NCBI GenBank assembly: GCA_022829145.1
Contig: CM040758.1
Coordinates: 9,904,128 to 9,968,127, forward strand
Source of the DNA: Albula goreensis
Lineage: Eukaryota > Chordata > Actinopteri > Albuliformes > Albulidae
Reading direction: 5' to 3'
DNA: 64,000 bases
Shown here: positions 61,501 through 64,000 of the stretch, one piece after another
Layout of the letters: every line of letters begins with the position of its first letter
Numbering within the stretch: position 1 is the stretch's first letter
Program-made: the position numbers and the translations under genes
Notes under the pieces: model-generated
The model's database searches: none
Seen by the model: only the letters and a program-made list of their open reading frames with translations
What the model was told of the DNA's origin: nothing

Positions 61501-62567
61501 CTGAGAGTGAAAGTGTGGGAGCATGTGCGTGTGGTGTGCTTGAATGTGAATTAGGATTCCAGCATTGTGGATGAGCGAGGACCCTATTTATCTCCTGTCT
61601 GATGTCCTCCTCTCCACAAGCAAACCCAGCGCCAGCCATCACTTCTCTGATTGGTTTTTTGTCAGGTTGGGTGTGTAAATTTTCCCCGCATTTCTGAGCT
61701 GAAACTACACGGCATGCAGCACTCTCCCACAGCCAGCCCCCCCTTTCAGCAGGCCTGACACCAGTGATAGCTTCAGCCTTCAAAGCACAGCGTCAGAGTC
61801 AGCAGCCATCTGCATTTTACCCAATGCTGTGACAGCGAGACAGTCTACCTTTTGAGCACGCTCCGTGGCGCCCAGCTTGCGATTCCTGGATGTTTGACAC
61901 GTCAGTGGCAGCACTCCGGCGTTCCCCCAGCATGCGCTGGTGCAGGTTGTTTCCCTCCAGCTGCCATTGGCGGGTCCAGACCACAGGACCTGCAGGAGTT
62001 CCTCCGCTGCCTTGGTGGACCGTAAAGCCCCATTCCCCCTCACGGTAATGGCTTTGACCCGGGTCCTGTCGTCCTCGCGGCCCGCTGTAATTGCCAAGGG
62101 CTCAGGTGACGCCTCCGTTCAAAGTCCCCCGCACGTTCCTTTTGATGCTCCCATCCAGTCGTCTTTACTGCCCGCCGCTTCTGAATTTAAGGGACAAGGT
62201 TTCCCAGCCCTGGGGGAAAGGCGGCCTGAGGAATATCAATGAGAACCAGGTGCCCTGTAAACAGGCCACTTAAGGCAGGCTTTGTTCCCTGAGCTTCAGT
62301 ACTTAATGCCGCCATTCGAAGAGAAGAAAGGGCCGTGGAGGGAATGTGTAGCTTGTAATTTTGTTCATGTAGTAACGCAACACCACACGAAGCTGGTAAA
62401 ATGCATGGTTGCCTCTCTTGTTGGATTCAGATCTCTGCACCCCTGTTGACGGCTTCCACATAAGTCATTGGGGCATCCAGTCTTGAATTTACAGCATCCT
62501 AGCCACCTACAGAGAAAACACATCTGGTCCGTGTTTAGCACTCTATTAGACTGTTAGGCTACGTATG

Positions 62568-62887
62568 ACAGCTGGTACAGTGCCTGTAAAGACTGTGAGC
62601 TGATGCAGTTTCAGTAGTCTGTCTGTGAGCTGGGACAATAACTGTACAGTGTCTGAGCTGGTATAGTAGCAGTAGAGTATCTGAGCTGTATAAAGGACTT
62701 TGAGCTGGTATTGTAACACTAGTGTCTGTGAACTTGTATAGCAACACTAGTGTCTGTTAGCTGGAATAGAAACACTAGTGTCTGTGAGTTTGTATGGCAA
62801 CACTAGTGTCTGTTAGCTGGTATAGTAACTATAGTGTTTTTGAGCTGTTCCAGTAACTCTAGTGTCTGTGAGCTGGTATAGTAACAA
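62568..62887. repeat. 28-bp minisatellite, about 11 copies
   Basis: Units built on GAGCTGGTATAGTAACACTA followed by GTGTCTGT. The conserved CTG/CTT falls at 62705, 62733, 62761, 62789, 62817, 62845 and 62873, exactly 28 bp apart. Earlier copies are slightly irregular. Confidence 0.9.
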
Positions 62888-62891
62888 GAGA

Positions 62892-63080
62892 GCAGGAGTG
62901 GCTAACCCTGGTCCTGGAAAGCTACATTGCTGGTTTTTCTTTTTACCTGAAAATCAAAAAGGTCCAATTCAGATGAATTGGCTGTGTAGTCATGTATGCT
63001 ACTTGTTCAACCAAATGCCAAATAACAACCAAACCCAGCACACCCTGTAGCTCTCTAGGACTATGATTGGGTACCTCTGC
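62892..63080. mobile_element. TIR (MITE-like) element, about 190 bp
   Basis: The left end CAGGAGTGGCTAACCCTGGT, continuing CCTGGAAAGCTACA, is the imperfect inverse of the right end TGTAGCTCTCTAGGACTATG...GGGTACCTCTG. The interior holds ACCTGAAAATC, AATTCAGATGAATTG and AACCAAACCCAGCACACC. It abuts the 28-bp minisatellite. Confidence 0.65.
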
Positions 63081-64000
63081 ATTAGAGTTTGTGCACACTG
63101 GTACCGCTCCTTGCTTTTACCATCAGGCAGAGGCAAACTCAGGTCAGCAGTAGAGTTTAATCACAGTTCCACTGTCCTCCTGCCCCTCCTGTCTCTCCAT
63201 GTAGTGGTCTTTTAGTTCTTCATTTGTCTGTTTTTCATTAGTTTGCAGCTTCCATTAAGGGTGAGGATTCCCATGGTGCTCTGGCTTACCTTTGCTGAAT
63301 TAAAGCAGGCAATGAGAGTCCAGCCAGAAGCTCAGTTTTTCTGCTGCCTTTATTGATCATTAAAACTCAGGCAGATGTAGCAGTGTCTGATCTCAGATCA
63401 GTGGCGTGGCATTTTGAAGTGTTAGCCTCCTAATGAGATTAAACTCTTTTTGCGGTGGGTGCAGCATGTATCCCAAACGGTTCCTCCAGAAGCTGCATAG
63501 GCCGTGGGATGCTCAGCGTAATCAAAATCAAATTTGGAGAATCTGTGCTGCCCCACAGAACACACAGTGATTATATTAATATCTGAATCTCCGTCTTCCT
63601 GTCTGCCCAAAACCCTTGTGTTAGCTCTCTGAATTCTCTTTGTCTTGTACTACTGTATTAATGACCCACAGACAGCATCCCAGCATATAACTAACCCAGT
63701 ATACTGTAGCACCTTGTACAAGCCCATGGTGCTCTAACGTTACACTGGCAGCAGCTGTTCTGTGGCAGAATCAGTTTTCATATTGAATACAGTCCATGTT
63801 AAACATCCAATATAATTTGCCGTGGAGGGAAGGGGAGTAAATGTGAGAGGAATCCAGTTTCTAATGGAAAATGTATGCCCCTATCCCCCTCCAGCCCGAC
63901 CGCTGCAGTTGTTGATTTTCTGGTAATAAGGATGGCTTTGAGAGTTGGCACGGTCGCGCAATACCCCGTGACAGCGTCAACGGCTGGCTGCGTTGGGTTA

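Larger units (their letters stand above)
34094..64000 (+). other. fbxw7 intron downstream of the gamma exon (continues past the window)
   Basis: No sequence resembling the shared fbxw7 exon (MKRKLDHG...), the F-box or any WD40 repeat is found after the gamma donor, so this is taken as intron. No exon of another gene could be supported on either strand. It holds poly-T tracts, CA/GT arrays, SINE and TIR-element relics, two 28-bp minisatellites and several AT-rich candidate regulatory blocks, listed separately. That it is one continuous intron is inference from gene order in vertebrates. Confidence 0.65.

Noticed and set aside
1..64000. CRISPR arrays, bacterial operons or phage
   Set aside because: Introns, vertebrate-type exons and fish repeats rule out a prokaryotic context. 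The short tandem arrays lack the repeat-spacer organisation of CRISPR.

Overview
This window looks like a gene-poor, intron-dominated stretch of a ray-finned fish genome, probably a teleost. The support is the very dense (CA)n/(GT)n microsatellites, the tRNA-derived fish SINE relics carrying the V-SINE-like tail (CTCTGGGTAAGAATGTCTGC type), short terminal-inverted-repeat elements of a kind common in fish, and two exons whose closest recognisable relatives are vertebrate FBXW7. The species cannot be named from this sequence.

Only two protein-coding exons are supported, both on the + strand and both alternative first coding exons of fbxw7, the substrate-recognition F-box/WD40 subunit of an SCF ubiquitin ligase. 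The alpha-isoform exon spans 19636-20399. It begins MNQDLLSGGS-RRRR, continues through an unusually long acidic region containing EVMDQESDDF, and ends at a GTAAGC donor. As written it needs a one-base frameshift inside a GAG/AGG purine tract. The gamma-isoform exon (coding 33845-34093) ends in IFSINIIAQGLPFCRRR followed by a GTGAGT donor. Both donors are phase 0, as required for splicing to the same shared exon that encodes the rest of the protein (MKRKLDHG... in mammals). That shared exon, the F-box and the WD40 repeats are not visible and should lie beyond base 64000. No beta-type first exon was recognised.

Layout: 1-19635 is upstream or intronic sequence with SINE relics, GT arrays (1.8, 2.2 and 7.0-7.55 kb), pyrimidine tracts and minisatellites at 11.06 kb (31 bp) and 14.52 kb (22 bp). 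20400-33.5 kb is the intron between the alpha and gamma exons, with minisatellites at 23.45 kb and 25.29 kb and CTCF-like motifs. 33.5-33.84 kb is the likely gamma promoter and leader, with a CRE-like site, a TATA-like box and a three-codon uORF. 34094-64000 is intron, with a short local duplication at 40.5-40.9 kb, TIR/MITE-like repeats, a hairpin at 53.5 kb, 28-bp minisatellites at 55.84 and 62.57 kb, and several AT-rich, homeodomain-site-rich blocks that could be conserved enhancers.

The two exons are alternative amino termini of one protein rather than separate genes. In mammals the alpha form is nucleoplasmic and the gamma form nucleolar, so the window mainly holds the promoter and isoform-choice region of fbxw7. 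All other open frames were judged chance frames, mostly through simple repeats.
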